From NCBI GenBank assembly GCA_003963305.1, contig RXJR01000015.1, forward strand, positions 62,001 to 126,000: 64,000 nt of DNA, given 5' to 3'. The stretch comes from Candidatus Melainabacteria bacterium. GTDB taxonomy: Bacteria > Cyanobacteriota > Vampirovibrionia > Obscuribacterales > Obscuribacteraceae. The notes beneath the pieces were generated by a model that saw nothing but the letters and a program-made list of their open reading frames with translations, had not been told where the DNA came from and ran no database searches. This document shows positions 25,032 to 33,476 of this stretch, piece after piece (position 1 is the stretch's first letter; each line of letters starts with the position of its first letter). The translations under genes were made by a program, and so were the position numbers.

Positions 25032-26083
25032 GCGATAGAAAATACGATTTGATCTGCATGGGTCGCAGTTCCATCGACCTTTACTCAAACGACAGTGGTG
25101 CCGAGTTCAAGCACATCACAAGCTTTTCAAGCTTCGTGGGAGGCTGCCCGACTAACATTGCCGTGGGCACCCGCAGGTTGGGATTGAAAACACTTCTGCT
25201 CACGGCTGTAGGCGAAGATCCGGTCGGCGACTTCATACTCAACTTTTTGCAAAACGAAGATGTGGAAAGCAAGTTCATTCCACGCAAAAGCGGCTTCAGA
25301 AGCAGCGCCGTTCTACTTGGAATAGAACCCCCAGACAAATTTCCGCTCGTTTTCTACCGGGAAAACTGTGCTGATTTCCAATTGACTATGGACGACGTTG
25401 ACGCGGTGCCAATAGAGGAAGCGAGAGCAATCCTTGTTTCAGGCACAGGTTTGAGCCGAGAACCGAGCCGCAGCGCCACAATCTACGCTGTGGAAAAAGC
25501 ACGCGCGGCTAAAGTCACTGTTTTCCTCGATCTGGATTTTCGTGCAGACCAGTGGACAAACGGTCCATCCGCCGACATCCGCGCCTACGGAGTGACTGTG
25601 CGCAGTATCTTGAACCATGTCGATTTTGTAATTGGCACCCAGGAAGAAATTAAAGCCTCGATGCTGAAAGACAAATCATTCGTGCAAGTCAAAGATTCAA
25701 AGATCTCGGCACCAGAAGTGTCAGGTAATGTCGAAGACGGCATCGAGGCGCTTTTGAAAACCGGACTTAAAGCGGTAATCGAAAAGAGAGGCGCCGCAGG
25801 TGCAATCGTTCACTTGCCGGGCGGAAAGAGCGAGACTGCTCAACCGTTCAAAGTTGACATATGCAACGTTCTCGGTGCAGGCGATGCCTTCGCCAGTGGT
25901 TTCATATATGGTTACTTGAAAGGTTGGAATTGGGCAAAATGCGTGCGCATGGGCAACGCCGTCGGTGCCATCGTGGTAACACGACAGGGTTGCGCAAACT
26001 TCATGCCGAGCGAAACTGAAGCTCTCGACTTTGTCAGTTTGCATGGTGGCTTTACAAAGGAATCAGCTGGGGTCCCACGATGA
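25028..26083 (+). CDS. iolC: 5-dehydro-2-deoxygluconokinase
   Basis: 351 aa PfkB/ribokinase-family sugar kinase. Visible are CMGRSSIDLYS, FVGGCPTNIAVGTRRLGLK, and the C-terminal signature CNVLGAGDAFASGFIYGYL with the catalytic Asp of GAGDAF. It phosphorylates 2-deoxy-5-keto-gluconate at C6. It overlaps iolB upstream and the aldolase-like gene downstream by four bases each, a strong sign of coupled translation. It is single-domain, unlike the IolC fusions that carry a DUF2090 aldolase part; the next gene supplies that step. Confidence 0.94.
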   Translation: MSDRKYDLICMGRSSIDLYSNDSGAEFKHITSFSSFVGGCPTNIAVGTRRLGLKTLLLTAVGEDPVGDFILNFLQNEDVESKFIPRKSGFRSSAVLLGIEPPDKFPLVFYRENCADFQLTMDDVDAVPIEEARAILVSGTGLSREPSRSATIYAVEKARAAKVTVFLDLDFRADQWTNGPSADIRAYGVTVRSILNHVDFVIGTQEEIKASMLKDKSFVQVKDSKISAPEVSGNVEDGIEALLKTGLKAVIEKRGAAGAIVHLPGGKSETAQPFKVDICNVLGAGDAFASGFIYGYLKGWNWAKCVRMGNAVGAIVVTRQGCANFMPSETEALDFVSLHGGFTKESAGVPR

Positions 26084-27018
26084 AAAAAACATTGAGTGAA
26101 CATATCAAGGAAATTACAAGACAACGTATCGAAACACCTGATCTGGGTCGAGTGTTAGCCGAGAAGCGCTTGCGGCGAGAATCGCTGACAACGGATGGAC
26201 GCCTCAACATCGTGGCAGCAGACCACCCGGCCAGGCGTGTAGTGCAAGCTGGAAGCAATCCGCTGGCTATGGCTGATCGAGCCGATTACTTGCGCCGAAT
26301 CAGTGAAATCCTCATCGCCGATGCCGCTGACGGTGTCATGGCGACAATGGATGTGCTGGAAGAACTGCTGATACTTTCACATCTGATCGAACAGAGCGGC
26401 GGAAAGTCTTTCATCGACAATAAAGTTCTGATCGCCAGCCTCAACCGCGGAGGACTGGCACGAAGCGCATGGGAACTCGACGACCCTGTCACTGGAGCAA
26501 ATCCACGCACCTGCGCAGATTGGAACCTGGATGGTGCCAAGATGCTACTGCGCATCGACGACGAAGATCCAAACTCTTTAAAGACAATCACTTATTGCAC
26601 CGAAGCAATTAACCATCTTCTCTATCTCAACCTGCCGATGTTCCTGGAGCCACTGCCTGTAGTGCGCGAAAAGAGCGGACTCCTCAAAGTCAAGAAAGAT
26701 GCAGAGTCACTGGCAACCATTGTTGGAGTCGCATCTGCACTGGGTGAATCAAGCAGCCGCTTGTGGCTCAAACTGCCATACTGCGACAATTTCCAAATAG
26801 TAGCCCAGAGCACCACACTGCCGATTCTGTTATTGGGCGGCGAATCGCAAGACGAGAAGGTTGTGCTGAAAGGAATTAAAGCAGCTCTGGCAGACCATCC
26901 TAATGTCTGCGGCACCATGATCGGGCGCAACATTCTCTACTCCAACCAGCGCTCACACGTCAGCATGGCGGAAGAAATCAATGGGCTCGTACACGATCAG
27001 ATCATCATCATAACTTGA
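26080..27018 (+). CDS. Cgl0159-type (beta/alpha)8 aldolase, likely cleaving the inositol-derived ketose phosphate
   Basis: 312 aa. It shares no obvious motif with the IolJ class II aldolase. It resembles the Cgl0159 family, found in actinobacterial iol clusters: NIVAADHPARRVVQAG at the N-terminus, DGVMATMDVLEELL, LIASLNRGGL, DGAKMLLRID, FLEPLPV and a late CGTMIGRNILYS. The lysine within DGAKMLL-type strands fits a Schiff-base class I/DeoC-like fold, though I cannot assign the lysine with certainty. Its place between iolC and iolD, overlapping iolC by four bases, implies it splits 2-deoxy-5-keto-gluconate 6-phosphate into malonate semialdehyde and dihydroxyacetone phosphate. Confidence 0.8.
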   Translation: MKKTLSEHIKEITRQRIETPDLGRVLAEKRLRRESLTTDGRLNIVAADHPARRVVQAGSNPLAMADRADYLRRISEILIADAADGVMATMDVLEELLILSHLIEQSGGKSFIDNKVLIASLNRGGLARSAWELDDPVTGANPRTCADWNLDGAKMLLRIDDEDPNSLKTITYCTEAINHLLYLNLPMFLEPLPVVREKSGLLKVKKDAESLATIVGVASALGESSSRLWLKLPYCDNFQIVAQSTTLPILLLGGESQDEKVVLKGIKAALADHPNVCGTMIGRNILYSNQRSHVSMAEEINGLVHDQIIIIT

Positions 27019-27030
27019 GAGGGAATTGCC

Positions 27031-28953
27031 GTGAAAACAGTGAAGTTGACCATGGCTCAGGCGCTGGTAAAGTTCATCAAGAACCAATATGTGTGCCGCG
27101 ACGGCTCTTCACAGCCATTCTTTGCCGGCTGCTTCGGAATTTTCGGACATGGCAATCTGGCCGGAATAGGGCAGGCGCTGCAAGAGCATGAAGACTTCAC
27201 CTACTACCAGAGTCGCAATGAGCAAGCGATGGTTCACGCGGCAGTAGCCTATGCTCGCACAAAAAACCGGCTACAAACTATCGCCTGCACAACATCAATA
27301 GGTCCCGGTGCGACAAATATGGTAACAGGTGCAGCACTTGCCACCATCAACAGGTTGCCCGTTCTTTTGTTACCCGGTGATATATTTGCCCGTCGCGACG
27401 TGGCGCCGGTACTGCAGCAGCTTGAATCTGAACACTCTCAAGATATTTCAGTAAATGACTGTTTCAAACCAGTCTCCAGATACTGGGACAGAATCAACCG
27501 CCCCGAACAGCTGCTTACAGCTTTGCCGGAAGCGATGCGCGTCCTCACCTCGCCTGCCGAGACGGGTGCTGTCACGCTCTGCTTGCCGCAAGATGTTCAA
27601 GCCGAAGCATATGACTATCCGGAAAGTTTTTTTGAGAAACGCACCTGGCATGTAACAAGACTGAGGGCAGACACTGATTCGATTCAGACAGCAGCCGATC
27701 TTATCAACTCGAGCAAGCAACCCTTGATCATTGCCGGTGGTGGCACCATCTACAGCGGCGCGTCTGACGTGCTGGCAGAGCTGTCCAAAGTCGCCGGCAT
27801 TCCTGTAGTTGAAACTCAAGCGGGCAAAGGCTCGCTCCACTATGAACATCCGATGGCACTTGGCGCAATCGGTGTCACAGGAACTAAGGGAGCTAATATT
27901 CTCGCCAGAGAAGCCGACTTGATTATCGGCGTTGGCACCAGATATAGTGACTTCACTACAGCCTCCAAGTCGGCGTTTCAAAATGACGATGTAAAATTCA
28001 TCAACATCAACGTCACCGATTTCGACTCGCACAAGCACAACGCGCTGGCTCTGGTGGGAGACGCGCGCGTCACTCTGGAAGAACTATTACCGCTCGTTCA
28101 AAAGGGACAACGAGAAAAATACATTCAAAGTGTGCATGAATATCGCAACGAATGGAACAACATCGTCGAATCCATTTACAATCCCCCTGACCAGCCCGCC
28201 GACTCACCAATCAGTCAGGGTGAGGTAATTGGAGTACTGAACGAACTTTCCGCACCGGAAGATGTTGTCGTCTGTGCCGCCGGTAGTTTGCCTGGCGACC
28301 TGCACAAGCTGTGGCGCTGCCGAGACGTAAAAGGCTATCACGTCGAGTATGGCTATTCTTGCATGGGTTATGAAATTGCAGGCGGACTCGGCATCAAAAT
28401 GGCCGCGCCGGAGCGTCAGGTATTCGTCATGGTCGGCGACGGGTCATACCTTATGATGGCGCAAGAGATCACGACGGCTGTGCAAGAAGGCGTAAAACTG
28501 ACGATCGTGCTGCTGGACAATCACGGGTTCGGAAGCATCGGCAGTCTTTCGAAATCGTTGGGTAGCGGTGGATTTGGCACAGCATACAGATATAGAGACG
28601 AGCATGGACAGCTCAATGGGGAGTTCCTGCCTATAGATTTTGCCGCTAACGCAGCCAGTCTCGGCGCCTCCATCTGGAAAGCTAATAACAGAAAAGAACT
28701 TATTCTGGCTATCAATCAAACAAAACATCATCCCGGTGTATCAATGATCGTCGTATCTATAACGAGCGACAAGAAAGTGCCAGGCTATGAGACGTGGTGG
28801 GACGTACCGGTGGCGGAGACGTCGACTATGGCGGCTGTTCAAGACGCACGCACAAGTTATGAGCGGCAGCGAAAAAAACAGGTGGCATACTACCAGCCAA
28901 GCAAAAAAACAAAAGTCGAGCCAGGCAAATTGAAAGAGGCAGCAGTCAAATGA
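27031..28953 (+). CDS. iolD: 3D-(3,5/4)-trihydroxycyclohexane-1,2-dione hydrolase
   Basis: 640 aa thiamine-diphosphate enzyme from GTG 27031 (GAGGGAATT upstream). Early motifs are QSRNEQAMVHAAVAYA with the cofactor-activating Glu, and CTTSIGPGATNM. The ThDP site near the C-terminus reads MVGDGSYLMMAQEI ... LLDNHGFGSIGSL. It hydrolyses the ring of the inositol-derived trione to 5-deoxy-glucuronate. It sits 12 bases after the aldolase gene and overlaps iolE by four. Confidence 0.95.
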   Translation: MKTVKLTMAQALVKFIKNQYVCRDGSSQPFFAGCFGIFGHGNLAGIGQALQEHEDFTYYQSRNEQAMVHAAVAYARTKNRLQTIACTTSIGPGATNMVTGAALATINRLPVLLLPGDIFARRDVAPVLQQLESEHSQDISVNDCFKPVSRYWDRINRPEQLLTALPEAMRVLTSPAETGAVTLCLPQDVQAEAYDYPESFFEKRTWHVTRLRADTDSIQTAADLINSSKQPLIIAGGGTIYSGASDVLAELSKVAGIPVVETQAGKGSLHYEHPMALGAIGVTGTKGANILAREADLIIGVGTRYSDFTTASKSAFQNDDVKFININVTDFDSHKHNALALVGDARVTLEELLPLVQKGQREKYIQSVHEYRNEWNNIVESIYNPPDQPADSPISQGEVIGVLNELSAPEDVVVCAAGSLPGDLHKLWRCRDVKGYHVEYGYSCMGYEIAGGLGIKMAAPERQVFVMVGDGSYLMMAQEITTAVQEGVKLTIVLLDNHGFGSIGSLSKSLGSGGFGTAYRYRDEHGQLNGEFLPIDFAANAASLGASIWKANNRKELILAINQTKHHPGVSMIVVSITSDKKVPGYETWWDVPVAETSTMAAVQDARTSYERQRKKQVAYYQPSKKTKVEPGKLKEAAVK

Positions 28954-29852
28954 AAAAGATAAAAGTGGCAAATGCACCTTGTTCCTGGGGTGTTTTAGAA
29001 TTCGAACTCGACCAGAAGCCCCACACGTTCGATCGGGTTCTGGACGAAATGGCGCAAGCAGGTTACGCAGGCACCGAACTTGGTGACTGGGGCTTCATGC
29101 CTACCGATGCTCTAGAATTGCAAAATGAGCTCTCCAGGCGTAATCTCAGCATGCTTGCCGCCTTCGTGCCGGTTGCGCTTGCTCAACAATCGGCTCACCA
29201 GGAAGGCATAGAGACAGCTGTCAAAACAGCCCGTCTGTTAGCGCGTGTCAGTCCTCATCCCTTCATCGTGCTCTCCGATAATAACGGCACGAACGATACG
29301 AGAACCAGGATGGCTGGACGCATTACTGAACAGCAACAGTTGACTGAGTCACAATGGAAAACATTCACGTCAGGAGCTGAAGCGGTGGCACGTGCGGTGC
29401 TCGAGGAAACCGGCGTCAAGACGGTGTTCCATCATCACTGCGCCGGGTTTATTGAAACACCGGCTGAAATCGAAAGATTTTTGCAGAGCACAAATCCCTT
29501 GCTGATCGGGCTGTGCCTTGACACCGGTCACTATACTTTTGGTGGTGGCGATGCTCTTGCCGGTTATAGAAAGCACGCAGATCGCGTCTGGCATGTCCAC
29601 TTCAAAGATTGCCAGAGCGAGCTGGCGAAAGAATCGAGAGAGGACGGCTGGGATTATTTCGAGTCTGTCCGCAGAGGCATTTTCTGCGAATTAGGCAAAG
29701 GAACGGTTGATTTTGCCGGGCTAACGAGAGAGCTGGTCGACCGAGGATACGGCGGCTGGATCGTCGTCGAGCAAGATGTGCTTCCAGGCATGGGAACACC
29801 GCTCGAAAGCGCCATCCGTAACCGATCATTTTTGGAGAGCATCGGCATTTAA
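28950..29852 (+). CDS. iolE: Inosose dehydratase
   Basis: 300 aa TIM-barrel of the AP-endonuclease-2/xylose-isomerase-like superfamily. Marks include NAPCSWGVLEFE at the N-terminus, GYAGTELGDWGFMP, FHHHCAGFIETPAE, LCLDTGHYTFGGGD and VWHVHFKDC, which hold the metal-binding His, Glu and Asp residues. It dehydrates 2-keto-myo-inositol. The ATG overlaps the iolD stop by four bases. Confidence 0.94.
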   Translation: MKKIKVANAPCSWGVLEFELDQKPHTFDRVLDEMAQAGYAGTELGDWGFMPTDALELQNELSRRNLSMLAAFVPVALAQQSAHQEGIETAVKTARLLARVSPHPFIVLSDNNGTNDTRTRMAGRITEQQQLTESQWKTFTSGAEAVARAVLEETGVKTVFHHHCAGFIETPAEIERFLQSTNPLLIGLCLDTGHYTFGGGDALAGYRKHADRVWHVHFKDCQSELAKESREDGWDYFESVRRGIFCELGKGTVDFAGLTRELVDRGYGGWIVVEQDVLPGMGTPLESAIRNRSFLESIGI

Positions 29853-29913
29853 ATTCAAGCCTCGGATCAAACGAACGCATCGAAGACACGCACCCGCATT
29901 TGAGGAAAAAATT

Positions 29914-30951
29914 GTGAATAGAAACAAGCAACTCAGAGTCGCTGTCATCGGCGCCGGTCGCATCGGACGAGTACATGCACAGCACTTAACAAACCGCATT
30001 GCCCGGGCCAGACTGATTGCCATTGCAGACACCCATGAACCAAGCGCGAGGAAGCTTGCAGACGAGCTGAATATTGACGCAGTTTATTCCGACCACAAGA
30101 AAATGTTCGAGAAAGAAGAACTTGATGCGGTTCTAATTTGCTCCTCGACAGATACACATTCTCAAATCATCCAGGACGCTGCCGCTGCAGGGCTTCACAT
30201 CTTTTGCGAAAAGCCCATTGACCATGAGGTGAGCAAAATAGATAGAGCCCTCAAAGCTGTGCAACAAGCTGGAGTCAAGCTGCAAATCGGATTCAACCGC
30301 CGCTTCGACCCTAACTTTCGACAAGTTCATGCGGTCGTAAAAGCAGGACAGATAGGAATACCTCACATCATTCGGATCACAAGCCGCGACCCCGCACCAC
30401 CGCCGATTGAGTACATCAAAGTCTCGGGCGGCATGTTCATGGATATGACCATCCATGATTTCGATATGGCTCGCTTTCTTGCCGGGTCCGAAGTAACCAA
30501 AGTGTTCGCCACAGGTGGCGTCAGAGTCGACCCACGCATCGGTGAGGCAGGCGACATAGATACAGCCGTCGTCACCCTCGAGTTCGAAAACGGCGCCATA
30601 GCGACAATCGACAACAGCCGTCAGGCCGCGTATGGCTATGACCAGCGAGTTGAGGTTTTCGGTTCGGAGGGTGCAGTCGCTGCCGACAACAATACGCCCC
30701 ATCGAACCGTTAAGTCCGACAAAACGGGAGTTCACACACCGCTGCCGCTTAATTTTTTCATGGACCGGTACATTGACTCCTATCTCTGTGAAATTAATGA
30801 ATTCGTGCAAGCCGTTTTAGACGACGCCGACGTGCCTGTATCCGGCGCCGATGGAAGGATGCCGGTGTTGATCGCACAGGCGGCAAAGCAGTCTCTGAGG
30901 GAGGAAAGGGCTATTGCGCTTTCTGAAATTGCCGCTAAGATTTCCAAGTAG
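29914..30951 (+). CDS. iolG: Inositol 2-dehydrogenase
   Basis: 345 aa from GTG 29914, preceded by TGAGGAAAA; a 46-codon upstream extension overlaps iolE and has no ribosome site. The order is a Rossmann fold with GAGRIGRVHAQHL, the GFO/IDH/MocA hallmark CEKPI, then a C-terminal domain with GGMFMDMTIHDFDMARFL carrying the catalytic Asp-His pair. It oxidises myo-inositol to 2-keto-myo-inositol using NAD, the first pathway step. It is the last recognised iol gene. iolA (malonate-semialdehyde dehydrogenase), a transporter and a regulator are absent from this window. Confidence 0.92.
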   Translation: MNRNKQLRVAVIGAGRIGRVHAQHLTNRIARARLIAIADTHEPSARKLADELNIDAVYSDHKKMFEKEELDAVLICSSTDTHSQIIQDAAAAGLHIFCEKPIDHEVSKIDRALKAVQQAGVKLQIGFNRRFDPNFRQVHAVVKAGQIGIPHIIRITSRDPAPPPIEYIKVSGGMFMDMTIHDFDMARFLAGSEVTKVFATGGVRVDPRIGEAGDIDTAVVTLEFENGAIATIDNSRQAAYGYDQRVEVFGSEGAVAADNNTPHRTVKSDKTGVHTPLPLNFFMDRYIDSYLCEINEFVQAVLDDADVPVSGADGRMPVLIAQAAKQSLREERAIALSEIAAKISK

Positions 30952-30994
30952 AGGGTATAAAGCCTGAGTAGCCACGCATTCGAGGTCAGCGAAT

Positions 30995-31474
30995 TTGACC
31001 GCCGGAAAAAATCGCAATCCTCGTAATGCTCAGGGGCACGGCTCTTTGGACGATTTACTGTGGTTGCACAAGGCCAGTGCGCCCACCACAGTCGAGCACG
31101 TCGAGTCTCTCGAGCAGGAAACGCTCGACTCAGAAGCTTTCGCACGTATCTTCATTCAGACTTATCCCCGCCTGGACCCGAAAAACCAGGGGCTGACCAA
31201 AGAGCACCTGAGCAAACTGATTATGCGTCCAGACGCCTTCAGCCATGATGAGTACGTCATGCTCGTCATGTTAGCCAAGTATTTCGACACAATTGCCAAC
31301 CTGGTCGATGATGAACCAGGCCCGCAGACCATGATCACGCCCATGGACAGGGAAGTGCTGTGTCAGTTTATCGTCCATGGCAAGTTGAGCCTGGCTGAAC
31401 TGCACCGCTGGCGACTTCTTTGCCAGGCTCCAAAGGAAGAGCCATTCGAAGGTCCACCGCTAAGCGGCGCTTGA
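30995..31474 (+). CDS. Hypothetical protein, 159 aa
   Basis: TTG start at 30995 with GAGG about ten bases upstream. The product is soluble and mostly helical; TYPRLDPKNQGLTKEHLSKL has a faint EF-hand look, but a full DxDxDG loop is missing, so calcium binding is not claimed. It lies 43 bases behind iolG without an intervening terminator and may be transcribed with the iol operon, though no inositol role is evident. Confidence 0.55.
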   Translation: MTAGKNRNPRNAQGHGSLDDLLWLHKASAPTTVEHVESLEQETLDSEAFARIFIQTYPRLDPKNQGLTKEHLSKLIMRPDAFSHDEYVMLVMLAKYFDTIANLVDDEPGPQTMITPMDREVLCQFIVHGKLSLAELHRWRLLCQAPKEEPFEGPPLSGA

Positions 31475-31500
31475 GCGGCAGTTCGCGCAGCCCAATTTTG

Positions 31501-31514
31501 CACCACATGCGACA
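31501..31514. repeat. CACCA-N4 palindrome, degenerate copy 5
   Basis: CACCACATGCGACA. Its left nine bases pair with CATGTGGTG at 31565-31573, making a 9-bp inverted repeat across the convergent gap. Confidence 0.5.
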
Positions 31515-31528
31515 CCACAAACAGGACA

Positions 31529-31714
31529 CTAGACCTGATGATGTTTCTGACAATCTGGTGAGCACATGTGGTGTCCATCAGCTTCAGCAATAGATTTTTC
31601 GACGCTTTTCTCCTTCAATGCGTTCTCTTCATCATGTGCTTTGCCGACAGGCGTTGATGGCTTACCATCGGGATGCAAGTAGTCGATATCCTTTTCTTCT
31701 TTAGTGGTTGACAT
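31529..31714 (-). CDS. Small charged hypothetical protein, 61 aa
   Basis: ATG 31714 has GGAGAA at good spacing; an ATG two codons earlier is too close to it. The product is acidic and lysine-rich (STTKEEKDIDYLHPDGKPS), with a C-terminal HHMCSPDCQKHH that could bind metal through two Cys and several His. That His/Cys end is encoded by a CACCA-type palindrome at 31560-31573. No family is known. It is divergent from the receiver gene at 31855. Confidence 0.55.
   Translation of the reverse strand: MSTTKEEKDIDYLHPDGKPSTPVGKAHDEENALKEKSVEKSIAEADGHHMCSPDCQKHHQV
31560..31573. repeat. CACCA-N4 palindrome, degenerate copy 6 (minus orientation)
   Basis: On the minus strand it reads CACCACATGTGCTC. It lies inside the 3' part of the 61-aa gene and specifies part of its HHMC segment. 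Confidence 0.45.
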
Positions 31715-31854
31715 AGTCATTTCTCCGTGAGACGAATCTGGGACGCAACAAGCGCTACCAGAGTTCCCGCTCAGTCAGGAAATGCGCCGGATTTGTACTT
31801 TACGCTTATACTTAAGATTGACCATACGGCGCAGTCCGAGATCCGAGGCCACAT

Positions 31855-32241
31855 ATGGACGAGACAAGAGTTCTGGTCGTTGAAGATGACAAAAGCAATC
31901 AAATAGTTTTTTCCACACTATTGAAGAACATGGGTCTCGACTTCGACCTGGCTGAGACAGGCCGACAAGCAGTGCAGGCGGTAAGAGAGCGTACTTATTC
32001 GATTATCCTGATGGATATTCGAATGCCGGAGTTAGATGGGCTGGAAGCCACAAAAACAATACGTTCGTTGGGTTCGGTCAACGGCAAACAAATCCCCATC
32101 GTTGCCGTCACCGCGCAGGCTATGGATGGCGACAAAGAACGCTGTATCTGGGCCGGGATGAGCGATTATCTCTCCAAGCCGTTCACGCGCGAAGAGCTTG
32201 AAAAAACAATTCGACATTGGCTTGGACCCAGCGAGCCATAG
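31855..32241 (+). CDS. Stand-alone receiver domain (hybrid-kinase type)
   Basis: 128 aa. A complete receiver: VLVVEDDKSNQ, phospho-acceptor Asp54 in ILMDIRMPELDG, Thr/Ala switch in VAVTAQAMDGD, and Lys in YLSKPF. The segment AMDGDKERCIWAGMSDYLSKPF matches receivers at the ends of hybrid histidine kinases more than CheY proper. It has no output domain, so it should act as a phosphorelay intermediate. A partner kinase is not adjacent. A similar lone receiver lies at 33019. Confidence 0.85.
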   Translation: MDETRVLVVEDDKSNQIVFSTLLKNMGLDFDLAETGRQAVQAVRERTYSIILMDIRMPELDGLEATKTIRSLGSVNGKQIPIVAVTAQAMDGDKERCIWAGMSDYLSKPFTREELEKTIRHWLGPSEP

Positions 32242-32282
32242 ATGATTGAAAGACAGGTGAGATGGAAAGACAGGCGAGATGG

Positions 32283-32579
32283 CTAACTCTCAGGATGACG
32301 GGCGGCGACAGCAGCCTCTGAGAGCAGGCGATATTCCTCCGCTGATGAAAGCTCCAGCGGTGCGCTCTTGACGCGCTTGTAAACGTTCGAACAATTATCA
32401 CAACGATAAAAAGTAATGTACGAATAAGTCTGGGGACCGCCGTCAGCATGCACTTTGAGCGTTTCGAGTGAATTCAGCTTGCGTCGTTTACAGCTGGGAC
32501 ACTTGTCACGCAATATATTCGGGAGCAGTGGAGTGATCAAGATCACTGCAAAAACAATGAACCAATGCCAATCTTTCAT
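32283..32579 (-). CDS. Small membrane-anchored zinc-ribbon protein
   Basis: 98 aa. One N-terminal TM helix (WHWFIVFAVILITPLLPNIL) is followed by a two-knuckle zinc ribbon, CPSCKRRK ... CDNCSNVYKR, separated by about 30 residues. The ribbon presumably faces the cytoplasm or binds zinc structurally. No catalytic part is present. The ribosome site AAAGGGA is reasonable. Confidence 0.65.
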   Translation of the reverse strand: MKDWHWFIVFAVILITPLLPNILRDKCPSCKRRKLNSLETLKVHADGGPQTYSYITFYRCDNCSNVYKRVKSAPLELSSAEEYRLLSEAAVAARHPES

Positions 32580-33018
32580 GTGCTTGTTGTCATCCCTTTA
32601 GACCGCAACTCTGCTGCAGTAATTTTTCGCTTGCAGATATGATATCAGGAGAACTCTGCAGTTCCGCGCCTGGTAACAAAATGAAGACACGAACAAATCA
32701 AACTTTTCCCTCAACACTTAAAGGGCTCTGGTAAAAACCGTCTGACAATGATGAGATGCCAGAGTCAGCCATGCAATAACAACTGTGCAAATCGACTCAC
32801 TGTTGAGCCAGCGCTGCTGCACTTCAACACCACATGCGGTGCATGACTTCAACTCAAATCTTCATGCCAACCGGTTACTCAACTGTTCCAGGTTCAAAAC
32901 ACCATGGGAGGTTCCAACATCGTAACAGGCACACTTTTTAACTCTTTGGTAGCAAAATGTTGTTCTTCTCGAAATATTAGACGTAGAATATATCTTGGAG
33001 CTTAATCGCGGAACGAGA
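32580..33018. other. 439-bp intergenic region without a gene
   Basis: It holds the leader of the 32579 zinc-ribbon gene, a small hairpin (GAACT-CTGC-AGTTC at 32651-32664) and a perfect CACCA-type palindrome at 32828-32841. The remaining sequence carries stops in all frames and no credible small gene. Promoters for both flanking genes must lie here, but no convincing -35/-10 pair was seen. Confidence 0.5.
32828..32841. repeat. CACCA-N4-YGGTG palindrome, copy 7
   Basis: CACCACATGCGGTG, the best match to the CATG-centred subtype. It lies mid-intergenic, 191 bases before the receiver gene. Confidence 0.6.
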
Positions 33019-33423
33019 ATGGAAAAACCAGCAATCCTAGTAGTCGAAGATCACGTCATCGAACAAAAACTGCTCTTCCTCCTGGCCAAGAAGTACGGGT
33101 ACGATGTACAAATCGTTTCAAGCTCAGAAGAAGCACTGAGCGAGATAGAGAAAGGTCGTCCGTTCGCTTTGATTTTGATGGACTGGAAACTGCCCGGCAG
33201 CGATGGGCTGACGTGCACCCAGCGAATACGCGAGCTGGAGCGCGACAAAGGTTACCATACGCCCATTGTCGCCATTACCGGTCGGGCCATGGACGGCGAC
33301 AAGAAAAAGTGCCTCGGTGCTGGTATGGATGACTACATGAGCAAACCATTTACTGCTGAAGAGTTCAGAGAAATGATCTGCAGATGGATTCCCGATGGTG
33401 GCGGCAAGCACGCCTCGCACTGA
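33019..33423 (+). CDS. Stand-alone receiver domain, second copy
   Basis: 134 aa from ATG 33019; an upstream TTG at 32995 adds eight residues without support. Receiver marks: ILVVEDHVIEQ, Asp55 in ILMDWKLPGSDG, VAITGRAMDGDKKKC, YMSKPF with the conserved Lys. It is paralogous to 31855-32241, with the same AMDGDK and GM(D/S)DYxSKPF surface, suggesting both serve the same kinase type. No output domain. Confidence 0.83.
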   Translation: MEKPAILVVEDHVIEQKLLFLLAKKYGYDVQIVSSSEEALSEIEKGRPFALILMDWKLPGSDGLTCTQRIRELERDKGYHTPIVAITGRAMDGDKKKCLGAGMDDYMSKPFTAEEFREMICRWIPDGGGKHASH

Positions 33424-33476
33424 GCAAGCGCACCGAGAAGGCGAACTGTTCCACTGAGCTATCCGCCATGCCCTTG

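Noticed and set aside
29776-29913. 46-codon N-terminal extension of IolG
   Set aside because: It overlaps iolE by 77 bases, lacks a ribosome site and precedes the Rossmann fold with unrelated sequence.
33441-33473. tRNA-like D-arm sequence (GATAGCTCAGTGG on the minus strand)
   Set aside because: No matching D-stem partner, no T-arm (GGTTCRANNCC) and no acceptor stem could be built, and it borders a receiver stop codon. It is a chance resemblance.
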